Of a stretch of DNA of 34,610 nt, positions 25,988 to 33,356 are shown one piece after another (within the stretch, counting starts at the first letter, position 1; each line of letters begins with the position of its first letter). The stretch is taken from contig JASJDY010000062.1 in NCBI GenBank assembly GCA_030065025.1, positions 1 to 34,610 on the forward strand, read 5' to 3'. The notes beneath the pieces were generated by a model. The model searched no databases. It worked only from the letters and a program-made list of their open reading frames with translations, and had not been told where the DNA came from. The stretch is from Planctomycetota bacterium (GTDB taxonomy: Bacteria > Planctomycetota > PLA2 > JAEUHO01). The position numbers and the translations under genes are program-made.

Positions 25988-26083
25988 GCACTCCTCCTAT
26001 CGGTCCCATTGAACGGGCAAGGAGGGGCAATGCCAACGCAGAGGTGGTCGGGGCGTGAAGGCGAGGGCTTCCGAACAGGGCCG

Positions 26084-26293
26084 CTAATCGAGGTCGAGGA
26101 GGCTCTTGAGGCCGCCCATCACGTCGGCCTCGCTCGGGTAGGTCCCGTTGCGGATGGCGTCGCGGAGCTCCTTCAGGCGCTCCGGCCCGATCGGCTTCAG
26201 ATCGCTGTGCCCCTCCGAGCGCAGCACCTGGCGGCCGCGTGAGGCGGGAGCCCGGCGGCGGGGTTTGCGAACGGGTTTCGAGGTCGGCAACAC
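26084..26293 (-). CDS. FlgM-like (anti-sigma-28 C-terminal type) small protein
   Basis: This 69-residue protein starts at GTG 26293 (the frame is open further upstream but overlaps rsmD, so this start is a choice). The first half is basic (SKPVRKPRRRAPASRGRQ). The C-terminal half, IGPERLKELRDAIRNGTYPSEADVMGGLKSLLDL, matches the pattern of the FlgM family (ERLxxLRxAIxNGTY, then a helix), whose members hold sigma-28 inactive. No flagellar gene is near, and the usual length (about 90) is not reached. It could be a FlgM homologue or a protein with only a similar helix pair. Confidence 0.55.
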   Translation of the reverse strand: MLPTSKPVRKPRRRAPASRGRQVLRSEGHSDLKPIGPERLKELRDAIRNGTYPSEADVMGGLKSLLDLD

Positions 26294-26397
26294 GATATGG
26301 ATCCCAGGGGCTGGGCCCCGGCAGCGGGGCCTTGTCAAAAGGCACAATCGGACAGTACCGGGCCCCGCTTGACAGAACACGGCCCTGAATCGGGGGC
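26294..26397. other. Spacer with hairpin between rsmD and the FlgM-like gene
   Basis: GGCCCCG (26314-26320), loop GCAG and CGGGGCC (26325-26331) make a perfect 7-bp stem. No U-run follows on either strand. It may end the rsmD transcript or lie in the leader of the small gene. Confidence 0.45.
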
Positions 26398-26931
26398 TCA
26401 GGCCCGGGCGAGGAGGGCGTAGGCCGCCGAGGCGACGGCATTCCTGCGGACGACCGTCCAGGCCGGATCCTCCGGGAGGTCCATTCGTTCGGGGATCTTG
26501 AGCACGAGGAGCCCCTCGGGGCCCAGGCAGCCGAGCGCTCTGCGGATCAGGCGGGCGGCCCCGCCCCCCTCCCAGAGGGCATAGGGCGGATCGAGAAAGA
26601 CGAGGTCGAAGGGGCCCGCGGGCAGGCCACCCCGCGTGACGTCCCGGCGCTGGGCCCGGGCCTCCTCGCGGACCCCGGCGGCGTCGATCCAGGCACTCAG
26701 CGCCCGGACGGCGCGGGGGTCCTTCTCCAGCAGGAGCACCTCCGCGGCGCCTCGGCTGAGCGCTTCGAGCCCGAGGCCGCCGACCCCCGCGCAGAGGTCG
26801 AGGACGCGGGCGCCCTCGAGCCGCGGCGCGAGCACGCTGAAGAGGGAGGTCTTGAGCCGCCCCCCCACCGGGCGCGCCGAGCGCGCTTCCGGTAGCCGGC
26901 GGCCCTTGAAGCGTCCTGCGCTGATCCTCAC
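26398..26931 (-). CDS. rsmD: 16S rRNA (guanine-N2)-methyltransferase RsmD-like
   Basis: This 177-residue protein matches RsmD, which methylates G966 of 16S rRNA in the 30S subunit. The start is [13 protein letters not shown], followed by [15 protein letters not shown] (the RPTTDRVRE-type region). The SAM site is [20 protein letters not shown] (43-62), with acidic E69 after it. The catalytic motif is DPPY at 114-117. It is a normal short RsmD. The start is GTG at 26931. It reads leftward and is divergent from pdxJ, with 66 nt between the starts. Confidence 0.9.
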   Translation of the reverse strand: MRISAGRFKGRRLPEARSARPVGGRLKTSLFSVLAPRLEGARVLDLCAGVGGLGLEALSRGAAEVLLLEKDPRAVRALSAWIDAAGVREEARAQRRDVTRGGLPAGPFDLVFLDPPYALWEGGGAARLIRRALGCLGPEGLLVLKIPERMDLPEDPAWTVVRRNAVASAAYALLARA

Positions 26932-26997
26932 GAAAGCCCCACGCCAGCACTCTCCCCCCGACTGACATCGCCGGCGGCTGATCCCTATCTTCGCAGC

Positions 26998-27741
26998 ATG
27001 ATCCGTCTAGGTGTGAACATCGACCACGTGGCGACCGTGCGCAACGCGCGCGGCGAGCCCTTCCCCGAACCCGTTGCCGCGGCGCATGCGGCCGTCCTCG
27101 GCGGCGCTGACCAGATCACCGTGCACCTGCGCGAGGATCGCCGGCACATCCGCGACCTGGACGTGGAGCTCATCAGCTCCGGCGTGGCCGTCGACCTCAA
27201 CCTCGAGATGGCGTGCACCGACGAGATGATCGCGATCGCGAAGGAGATCCGCCCCGACCACGTCTGCCTCGTACCCGAGCGCCGCGAGGAAGTCACGACC
27301 GAGGGCGGCCTGGACGTCGCTGGGAACCAGGACCTGATCGCGAAGACGGTCGGAGAGCTCAAGACCGCGGGCATCGGCGTCTCGCTGTTCCTCGATCCGG
27401 ACGAGCAGGCGCTGCTCGCCGCGGGCGAGGTGGGCGCGGACGCCGTCGAGCTGCACACCGGCCGGTACGCCAACGCGAAGGGGGAGGGCGCGGTCATGCG
27501 CGAGCTGCTCGCCGTGCGCAAGGCCGCGACCACGGGCAAGCAGCTGGGCATGCGCATGCACGCCGGCCACGGCCTCGACTACCGCAACGTCTGGCGCATC
27601 GCCTCGCTGCCGGAGATCGAGGAGCTCAACATCGGTTTCGCCATCGTGTCGCGCGCGCTCTTCACGGGCCTCACGTCGGCGGTGCGCGAAATGCGCGATG
27701 AGATGTTGCGCGCGCGGGAGCTCGTGAGGGACGATCTCTAA
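26998..27741 (+). CDS. pdxJ: Pyridoxine 5'-phosphate synthase
   Basis: This 247-residue TIM-barrel enzyme condenses 1-deoxyxylulose 5-phosphate with 3-amino-2-oxopropyl phosphate to give pyridoxine 5'-phosphate, the last ring-forming step of the DXP-dependent vitamin B6 pathway. Hallmarks: [16 protein letters not shown] at the start, [49 protein letters not shown] and MHAGHGLDY. The length is normal. It uses ATG 26998 with no strong ribosome binding site. dapA follows 14 nt after the stop with its own GGGAGGG, so the two are likely one operon. Confidence 0.96.
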   Translation: MIRLGVNIDHVATVRNARGEPFPEPVAAAHAAVLGGADQITVHLREDRRHIRDLDVELISSGVAVDLNLEMACTDEMIAIAKEIRPDHVCLVPERREEVTTEGGLDVAGNQDLIAKTVGELKTAGIGVSLFLDPDEQALLAAGEVGADAVELHTGRYANAKGEGAVMRELLAVRKAATTGKQLGMRMHAGHGLDYRNVWRIASLPEIEELNIGFAIVSRALFTGLTSAVREMRDEMLRARELVRDDL

Positions 27742-27755
27742 GACGGGAGGGTCCC

Positions 27756-28625
27756 ATGGCGGAGCGGACGATCCAGGGCACGGGCACGGCGGTCGTCACG
27801 CCGTTCACGAAGGGCGTCGTCGACACGGACGCGCTGACGCGGCTCGTCGAGGCGCAGATTGAGGGCGGCGTCGACTTCCTCGTGCCGTGCGGCACGACGG
27901 GCGAGTCGCCGACGCTCACCGATCCCGAGCGCAGCATCGTGATCGAGACGGTGGTGCAGGCCGCGAACGGACGCGTACCGGTCGTCGCCGGCACGGGCAC
28001 GAACGACACGCCGCACTCCATCGCCATGACGAAGGCGGCGAAGGCCGCGGGCGCCGACGCATGCCTCGCCGTCGCGCCCTACTACAACAAGCCCACGCAG
28101 GAAGGCCTCTACCGCCACTTCCGCGCGATGATCGACGAGGGCGGCCTGCCCGCGATGCTCTACCACATCCCGGGTCGCACGGGCATCCACATCACACCGG
28201 AGACGGTCGCGCGCACGGCGGAGGCCGGCGGCGTCATCGGCCTCAAGGAGACCGAGACCGTCGACCGCATCACGCGCATCCGCCAGCTGACGGACGTGCC
28301 GATCTTCAGCGGCGACGACGGCCTGACGTTCCCGATGATCGCGCTGGGCGCGGCCGGCGTCGTGAGTGTGGCGAGCAACGTCGTGCCGGCCCAAGTGAGC
28401 GCGATGGTGCGCGCGGCGCTGGCGGGCGACGTGGCGGCGGCGCGCGCGCAGCACGAGCGACTGGCGACGCTGTTCGACGTGATCTTCCACGAGCCGAACC
28501 CGCAACCGATCAAGGCCGCCTGCAAGCACCGCGGCCTGATCCCCGACGACGACTGCCGCCTGCCGATGGTGCGCTGCTCGGACGCGGTCCGCGCCGAGGT
28601 GATCGAGACGCTCGAAGCCCTGTAA
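27756..28625 (+). CDS. dapA: 4-hydroxy-tetrahydrodipicolinate synthase
   Basis: This 289-residue enzyme condenses pyruvate with aspartate semialdehyde in lysine and diaminopimelate synthesis. The Schiff-base lysine is Lys164 (GLKETE). Tyr136 (YHIPGRTG) and Thr47-Thr48 (CGTTGE) form the proton relay. It has the normal fold and length. GGGAGGG at about 27746-27752 gives ATG 27756 a good ribosome binding site. It is the second gene after pdxJ. The next gene, hsp20, starts 198 nt downstream and has its own promoter. Confidence 0.96.
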   Translation: MAERTIQGTGTAVVTPFTKGVVDTDALTRLVEAQIEGGVDFLVPCGTTGESPTLTDPERSIVIETVVQAANGRVPVVAGTGTNDTPHSIAMTKAAKAAGADACLAVAPYYNKPTQEGLYRHFRAMIDEGGLPAMLYHIPGRTGIHITPETVARTAEAGGVIGLKETETVDRITRIRQLTDVPIFSGDDGLTFPMIALGAAGVVSVASNVVPAQVSAMVRAALAGDVAAARAQHERLATLFDVIFHEPNPQPIKAACKHRGLIPDDDCRLPMVRCSDAVRAEVIETLEAL

Positions 28626-28743
28626 CGCCCTGGGCAACGCGCCCTGCCGTTTCGACAGGCCGCCTTGGCACAGGTCTGCGCGGACGTTTGCGCGGTCTCG
28701 AAGCAGAGGGCCGGAAATCAGGCCTCTGCGGCCCGCGGAGGTT
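28626..28743 (+). other. dapA-hsp20 spacer
   Basis: No gene is seen. CCTC-T-GCGG-C-CCGC-G-GAGG at 28723-28741 is a 19-nt palindrome with one wobble, directly before the -24 element. It may be an operator, or part of the promoter region. Confidence 0.4.
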
Positions 28744-28758
28744 TGGCACCCCCGTTGC
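28744..28758 (+). promoter_or_regulatory. Sigma-54 promoter of hsp20
   Basis: TGGCAC (28744-28749), five bases and TTGC (28755-28758) match the -24/-12 consensus TGGCAC-N5-TTGC, with GG and GC at the exact N10 spacing. It lies 66 nt before the hsp20 ATG. A second TTGGCAC near 28665 has the wrong spacing. Confidence 0.68.
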
Positions 28759-28823
28759 GCTAGGGCAGGCACCAACACGACGACAGGGTCCGCGCTGCGA
28801 GCCGGACCGAGGAGATGACAACC

Positions 28824-29255
28824 ATGGCAACCGAACTCATGAAGCGCGGCAACCGCGAGGTGTTCCCCTTCCCGGGCTTCGGACGCTTCTTCGACGACAT
28901 GCTCACGACCTGGCCCGCCCAGAACACGCGCGGCCTGCGCCCGGCGATGGACATCGTCGAGGACGAGGACAAGCTCACGGTGAAGACCGAGCTGCCCGGC
29001 ATCCCGAAGGACGAAGTGCACGTGATGATCGAGGACGGCGTCCTCACGATCACGGGCGAGAAGAAGAGCGACCGCGAGGAGAAGAACAGGAACTTCCATC
29101 TCGTCGAGCGCACGTTCGGCTCGTTCCACCGCTCGATCACGCTGCCCACGGGCGTCGAGGCCGACAAGGCCGAGGCTTCCTTCGTTGACGGGGTCCTCGT
29201 GATCGACATCCCGAAGAGCGAGCACACGAAGCCGCGCAAGATCGACATCAACTGA
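28824..29255 (+). CDS. Small heat shock protein, Hsp20 family
   Basis: This 143-residue alpha-crystallin chaperone binds unfolded proteins and keeps them ready for ClpB/DnaK. The alpha-crystallin domain runs from about 42 to the end: AMDIVEDEDKLTVKTELPGI, DGVLTITGEKK and GSFHRSITLP. ADKAEASFVDGVLVIDIPK is the conserved last part. The ATG at 28824 is preferred over 28815 because GGAG (28811-28814) would otherwise touch the start codon. A sigma-54 promoter lies 66 nt upstream. Two hairpins follow the stop codon, and clpB lies 178 nt downstream. Confidence 0.94.
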   Translation: MATELMKRGNREVFPFPGFGRFFDDMLTTWPAQNTRGLRPAMDIVEDEDKLTVKTELPGIPKDEVHVMIEDGVLTITGEKKSDREEKNRNFHLVERTFGSFHRSITLPTGVEADKAEASFVDGVLVIDIPKSEHTKPRKIDIN

Positions 29256-29261
29256 CCCCAT

Positions 29262-29287
29262 GTGCGTGTGCCCATCGGCGCACGCAC
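29262..29287 (+). terminator. Hairpin after hsp20
   Basis: GTGCGTGTGCC (29262-29272) and GGCGCACGCAC (29277-29287) pair over 11 positions with one wobble around CATC, 6 nt after the stop. No U-run. Confidence 0.5.
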
Positions 29288-29294
29288 GCCGGCC

Positions 29295-29326
29295 GGGCTC
29301 GTGCGTCCGCTTTGGAGCACGAGCCC
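29295..29326 (+). terminator. Second hairpin after hsp20
   Basis: GGGCTCGTGC (29295-29304) and GCACGAGCCC (29317-29326) are a perfect 10-bp stem with a 12-nt loop. With the first hairpin it should strongly reduce read-through into clpB. Confidence 0.5.
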
Positions 29327-29363
29327 GCGCCATGCCCGGACGATTCGTGCGTCGTCCCAGGAC

Positions 29364-29415
29364 CCTGTAGGGGCGGCCGGAGGGCGCGCGAAGCGCGGCC
29401 GAACGCCCGCCCGCG
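29364..29415 (+). repeat. Palindromic repeat element B2 (half element) in the clpB leader
   Basis: CCTGTAGGGGCGGCCGGAG is followed by a GGCGCGCGAAGCGCGGCC-type hairpin and CGAACGCCCGCCCGCG. It matches the left half of B1 except for the middle module. It ends 18 nt before the clpB ATG, so it is transcribed into the leader. Confidence 0.75.
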
Positions 29416-29433
29416 AACCACGAAAGACTCACG

Positions 29434-32028
29434 ATGAACCTCGACAAGCTCACCCACAAGAGCCAGGAAGCCCTCCAGGCCGCCCACGCCGCCGCACGCG
29501 AGGCGGGCCACCCGGAGCTGCTGCCCGAGCACCTGCTGCATGCCCTGCTCACGCAGGAGGGTGGCATCGTGCCTGCCGTGCTCACCAAGGCCGGGACGCC
29601 CGTCGAGGACCTCACGACACTCACGGCCAAGGAGCTGGCACGCCTGCCGTCGATGCAGGGCGGCAGCGAGCCGGGGCTCTCCCGCCGCCTCCACGACGTC
29701 ATCCAGGCCGCGCAGAAGGCCGCAGCGAAGACGAGCGAGGAGTACACCTCTACCGAGCACCTGCTGCTCGGCATCCTCAGGGAAGGCAGCGGCAACGCGT
29801 ACGACCTGCTCCGCACGCATGGCGCCGACGAGAGCGTCGTCGAGCGCGTGCTGCAGGAGGTCAAGGGCTCGCAGAAGGCGACGGACGCTTCGCCCGAGGG
29901 CCGCTACGCGGCACTCGAGAAGTACACCGTCGACCTCACGGCGCGTGCGCGCGACGGCAAGATCGATCCCGTCATCGGTCGCGACGACGAGATCCGCCGC
30001 GTCATGCAGGTGCTGGCACGCCGCACGAAGAACAACCCCGTCCTGATCGGCGCGCCCGGCGTCGGCAAGACGGCCATCGCCGAGGGCCTCGCACGGCGCA
30101 TCGTCGCAGGTGACGTCCCCGAAGCGCTCAAGGGCAACCGCCTGCTCGCGCTCGACCTCGGCCGTCTGCTCGCGGGCACGAAGTTCCGCGGTGAGTTCGA
30201 AGAGCGCATGAAGGCGCTGCTCGACGAGATCGAGAAGCACGCCGGCGACGTCGTGCTCTTCATCGACGAGCTGCACACCATTGTCGGCGCCGGCTCCGCG
30301 GAAGGCGCGGCCGACGCCGCCAACCTCATCAAGCCCGCGCTCGCACGTGGTGACCTCCACTGCATCGGCGCCACGACGCTCGACGAGTACCGCAAGCACG
30401 TCGAGAAGGACAAGGCGCTCGAGCGCCGCTTCCAACCCGTGTATGTCGGCGAGCCGGACTTCGAGGAGTCCGTCGCGATCCTGCGGGGTCTGAAGGAGCG
30501 CTACGAGGTGCACCACGGCGTCCGCATCCAGGACGCAGCGATCGTCGCGGCGGTGCGCCTCTCGACGCGCTACCTCCCCGACCGCCAGCTGCCGGACAAG
30601 GCCATCGACCTGATCGACGAGGCCGCCTCGGGCCTGCGTCTCGAGATCGACTCCGTACCGCAGGCGCTGGACACCGTGCAGCGTCAGGTCGCGCGCCTCG
30701 AGATGGAGCGCTTCGCGCTCGCCAAGGAGAAAGACCGCGCGAGCAAGGAGCGCCTCCAGCAGATCGAGAAGGAGCTCGGCGACCTCGGCGAGGAGAAGCA
30801 GCGCCTGACCGCCCAGTGGCAGGCAGAGCGCGAGGAGCTGCAGTCCGTCCGCGAGCTGAAGGAGCGCCTCGAGGAAGCGCGCGAGCGCCAGCAGCTGCTG
30901 GAGCGCCAGGGTCAGCTCGAAGAGGCGGCCAAGCTCCGCTACCAGGTGCTGCCGCGGCTCGAAGACGACATCCAGGAAGCCGACGCACGACTCGCCAAGG
31001 GCGGCGAGGGCCGGCTGCTGCAGGAGGAGGTCGACGAGGAGTCGGTCGCCAAGGTCGTCGGTCGCTGGACCGGCATCCCCGTGAGCCGCATGCTCGAGTC
31101 CGAGGGCCAGCGACTGCTACAGCTCGAGGACGAGCTGCGCGCTCGCGTGGTCGGACAGGACCAGGCGCTCGAGTCGGTCGCGCACGCGATCCGCCGCAGC
31201 CGCACGGGCCTGTCCGAGGGCACGCGCCCGCAGGGCAGCTTCCTGTTCGTCGGCCCGACCGGCGTCGGCAAGACCGAGCTCGGCCGCGCGCTCGCGGAGT
31301 TCCTCTTCGACGACGAGCGGGCGATGGTGCGCATCGACATGAGCGAGTACCAGGAGCGCCACAGCGTGGCGCGCCTGATCGGCGCGCCTCCCGGCTACGT
31401 CGGCTACGAGGAGGGCGGCCAGCTCACGGAGGCCGTGCGCCGGCGCCCGTACAGCGTGATCCTGCTCGACGAGGTCGAGAAGGCCCACCCCGAGGTGTTC
31501 AACAGCCTGCTGCAGGTGCTGGACGACGGCCGCATGACGGACGGTCAGGGCCGCACGGTCGACTTCACGAACGCGATCCTCATCCTCACGAGCAACCTGG
31601 GCAGCCAGCTGCTCGCCGAGGAGGAGCTGACCGCGTCGGAGATCGAGTCGCGCGTGGACATGGCGCTGAAGAGCCACTTCCGCCCGGAGTTCCTCAACCG
31701 CATCGACGACATCGTCGTCTTCCATCGACTCGGCAAGGACGTGCTCGCAAAGATCGTCGAGATCCAGATCGGCAAGCTCGCATGGCGCTTGGCCGAGCGC
31801 GGCATCAGCCTCGAGCTGACGGACGCGGCGAAGGCGCAGCTCGCCGACGACGGCTACGACCCGGTCTACGGTGCGCGGCCGCTGAAGCGTCTGATCGAGC
31901 GCGCGATCCAGAACCCGCTGGCGCGCAAGATGCTCGAGGGCGAGGTCGGCGCGGGCGACACGATCCGCGTCGACTTCACCAGCGACGCATTCACGTTCGA
32001 CACGCGCCCGCTTGCCGAGACCAGGTAG
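29434..32028 (+). CDS. clpB: ATP-dependent disaggregase ClpB
   Basis: This 864-residue AAA+ protein dissolves protein aggregates together with DnaK and Hsp20. The N-terminal Clp repeat domain (about 1-145) has [12 protein letters not shown] and [14 protein letters not shown]1 has Walker A GAPGVGKT (206-213). A coiled-coil middle domain follows (about 400-520: [32 protein letters not shown]). NBD2 has Walker A GPTGVGKT (about 607-614), and the D2 small domain is at the end. The middle domain and length separate it from ClpA and ClpC. The stop TAG (32026-32028) is inside a repeat element. Repeat B2 sits in the leader. The promoter is not identified; it is probably separate from hsp20. Confidence 0.97.
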   Translation: MNLDKLTHKSQEALQAAHAAAREAGHPELLPEHLLHALLTQEGGIVPAVLTKAGTPVEDLTTLTAKELARLPSMQGGSEPGLSRRLHDVIQAAQKAAAKTSEEYTSTEHLLLGILREGSGNAYDLLRTHGADESVVERVLQEVKGSQKATDASPEGRYAALEKYTVDLTARARDGKIDPVIGRDDEIRRVMQVLARRTKNNPVLIGAPGVGKTAIAEGLARRIVAGDVPEALKGNRLLALDLGRLLAGTKFRGEFEERMKALLDEIEKHAGDVVLFIDELHTIVGAGSAEGAADAANLIKPALARGDLHCIGATTLDEYRKHVEKDKALERRFQPVYVGEPDFEESVAILRGLKERYEVHHGVRIQDAAIVAAVRLSTRYLPDRQLPDKAIDLIDEAASGLRLEIDSVPQALDTVQRQVARLEMERFALAKEKDRASKERLQQIEKELGDLGEEKQRLTAQWQAEREELQSVRELKERLEEARERQQLLERQGQLEEAAKLRYQVLPRLEDDIQEADARLAKGGEGRLLQEEVDEESVAKVVGRWTGIPVSRMLESEGQRLLQLEDELRARVVGQDQALESVAHAIRRSRTGLSEGTRPQGSFLFVGPTGVGKTELGRALAEFLFDDERAMVRIDMSEYQERHSVARLIGAPPGYVGYEEGGQLTEAVRRRPYSVILLDEVEKAHPEVFNSLLQVLDDGRMTDGQGRTVDFTNAILILTSNLGSQLLAEEELTASEIESRVDMALKSHFRPEFLNRIDDIVVFHRLGKDVLAKIVEIQIGKLAWRLAERGISLELTDAAKAQLADDGYDPVYGARPLKRLIERAIQNPLARKMLEGEVGAGDTIRVDFTSDAFTFDTRPLAETR

Positions 32029-32083
32029 GGGCGGCCGGAGCCCTGAGCGAGCGAAGCGAGTCGAAGGGCGAACGCCCGCCCGT
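32025..32083 (+). repeat. Palindromic repeat element B3 overlapping the clpB stop
   Basis: GTAGGGGCGGCCGGAG (from 32025) is followed by CCCTGAGCGAGCGAAGCGAGTCGAAGGG (as one module) and CGAACGCCCGCCCG. The middle module is the complement of the right middle of B1. TAG of the terminal GTAGGGG is the clpB stop codon. Confidence 0.78.
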
Positions 32084-32117
32084 CGAACGCAGCTGGTTGT
32101 CCGCCCGGGCGGGCTTT
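32074..32117 (+). terminator. clpB terminator
   Basis: GCCCGCCCG (32074-32082) and CGGGCGGGC (32106-32114) pair over 9 bp, then TTT. The left arm is the end of repeat B3, so the repeat provides part of the terminator. Confidence 0.5.
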
Positions 32118-32150
32118 CATCGGCACCTGCGGTGCCTCCTCAGGCCGCCG

Positions 32151-32627
32151 CTACGGCAACGCCATCCGATACGCCACGTTGCCGTGGACAGTCGCCCGGA
32201 AGCCCGCCGGTCGCTCGTCATCCTCCATCCGCACGAAGCCCGCCCGCTCGTAGAAGCGATGCGCAGCCCGGAAGCTCGGATGGCTGTCGAGCACGACCTC
32301 GCGCAGGCCCTCGGCCTGCGCCTCGGTGAGCAGCGCACGGAGCAGCCCGCTCCCGAGCCCGCTCACGCCGCGGTGCTCCGCGTCCACGAACATCGCGCGC
32401 AGGATGCCGATGTGCTCGTCGAGGTGATCAAGGGCAACGCAGCCGACGACGTGTTCGCCCTCGAGCGCGACCCAGAACGGCCGGCCGGCGCGCAGCGCAT
32501 CCCGCAGCGACGCGATCACGTCGGCCGTGCCCGAGAGCCCGTACTCGTCGGCGCGCACCTGCTCGATGAGGCGCACCATGCCCTCGATGTGGGCGTCTTC
32601 TCCGCGAACAACCGACGGCTTGCTCAC
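32151..32627 (-). CDS. GNAT-family N-acetyltransferase
   Basis: This 158-residue protein has the GNAT fold: VVRGEDAHIEGMVRLIEQ (beta1-alpha1), CVALDHLDEHIGILRAMFVDAEHRG with the acetyl-CoA loop RGVSGLGSGLLRALL (about 87-100), VVLDSHPSFRAAHRFYERAGF (beta5-alpha4), and an end GNVAYRMALP. The substrate is not predictable. The GTG start at 32625-32627 overlaps the SDR stop by 4 nt, so translation is coupled to the upstream dehydrogenase. Confidence 0.86.
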   Translation of the reverse strand: MSKPSVVRGEDAHIEGMVRLIEQVRADEYGLSGTADVIASLRDALRAGRPFWVALEGEHVVGCVALDHLDEHIGILRAMFVDAEHRGVSGLGSGLLRALLTEAQAEGLREVVLDSHPSFRAAHRFYERAGFVRMEDDERPAGFRATVHGNVAYRMALP

Positions 32628-33319
32628 TGAGGATTCGTAGCCCAGACGCTGGTCTCGGTGATGAACCCACGATCAGGCAGGGCAAGCATGTCCACGATCG
32701 CCTGCGCGATGTCGTCGGACTGGAGCTTCGTCGGGTTCGCCTTCGGCTGCATGCCCGAACCGAACTCCGTCTGGACCTCGCTCGGATTGATCTGCATGAC
32801 GCGAATGCCGTGCTGCCTGAGCTCGGTACGCCAGCACTCCGTGAGGCCGCTCAACGCGAACTTGCTCGACGCGTAGACGCTGCCGCCCGCGAAGCCCTTG
32901 CGAGCCGCCGTCGAGCCGACGTTGAGGATCGTGCCGCTCTTCTGGCTGATGAAGTGGCGCGCCGAGGCCTGGGCCGCGAGCAGCGCGCCGAGCACGTTGA
33001 TGCGCCACACGCGCCCCATGTCCGCCACGTCCGTGTCTACGAGCGTGGCGAACGTGCCGATCGCGGCGTTGTTCACGAGCGCGTCCAGGCCGCCGAGCTC
33101 GCGGATCGTGCCCGCGACGAGCGCTTCGACGTCGTCGGCGTCCGACACGTCGGCACGCATGCCGGAGCAGCCCAGCTCCTGGGCCGCCTGCTCCACCACC
33201 TTGCCGTTGCGCCCGCAGATCATCACGCGCGCGCCGGCGTCGATCAGCCGCTTGGCGGTGGCCTTGCCGATGCCACGCGACCCACCGGTCACGAGCACAC
33301 GTGCACCTTCGATCTGCAT
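32624..33319 (-). CDS. Short-chain dehydrogenase/reductase
   Basis: This 231-residue NAD(P)-dependent oxidoreductase has TGGSRGIG (11-18) for cofactor binding, LVNNAAIG (81-88), catalytic Ser136, and Tyr149 and Lys153 in YASSK. The R of TGGSRGIG and CGRN at 35-38 suggest NADPH. It resembles general 3-oxoacyl-ACP reductase-like members; the substrate is unknown. The next gene (GNAT) overlaps it by 4 nt. It starts 37 nt downstream of the PASTA-protein stop. Confidence 0.9.
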   Translation of the reverse strand: MQIEGARVLVTGGSRGIGKATAKRLIDAGARVMICGRNGKVVEQAAQELGCSGMRADVSDADDVEALVAGTIRELGGLDALVNNAAIGTFATLVDTDVADMGRVWRINVLGALLAAQASARHFISQKSGTILNVGSTAARKGFAGGSVYASSKFALSGLTECWRTELRQHGIRVMQINPSEVQTEFGSGMQPKANPTKLQSDDIAQAIVDMLALPDRGFITETSVWATNPQ

Positions 33320-33356
33320 GCGGATCTCCTCGCGTGGTCGCCGAGCTGGGTACGCG

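Noticed and set aside
26320-26397. Sigma-70 promoter at TTGACA words near the FlgM-like gene
   Set aside because: No -10 hexamer at 16-18 nt on either strand; the words are part of a short inverted repeat.
28660-28676. Second sigma-54 promoter at TTGGCACAGGTCTGC
   Set aside because: GG and GC are 9 nt apart instead of 10.
27738-29864. 708-codon minus-strand open frame across dapA, hsp20 and clpB
   Set aside because: It crosses three clearly real plus-strand genes and their spacers; no recognisable domain.
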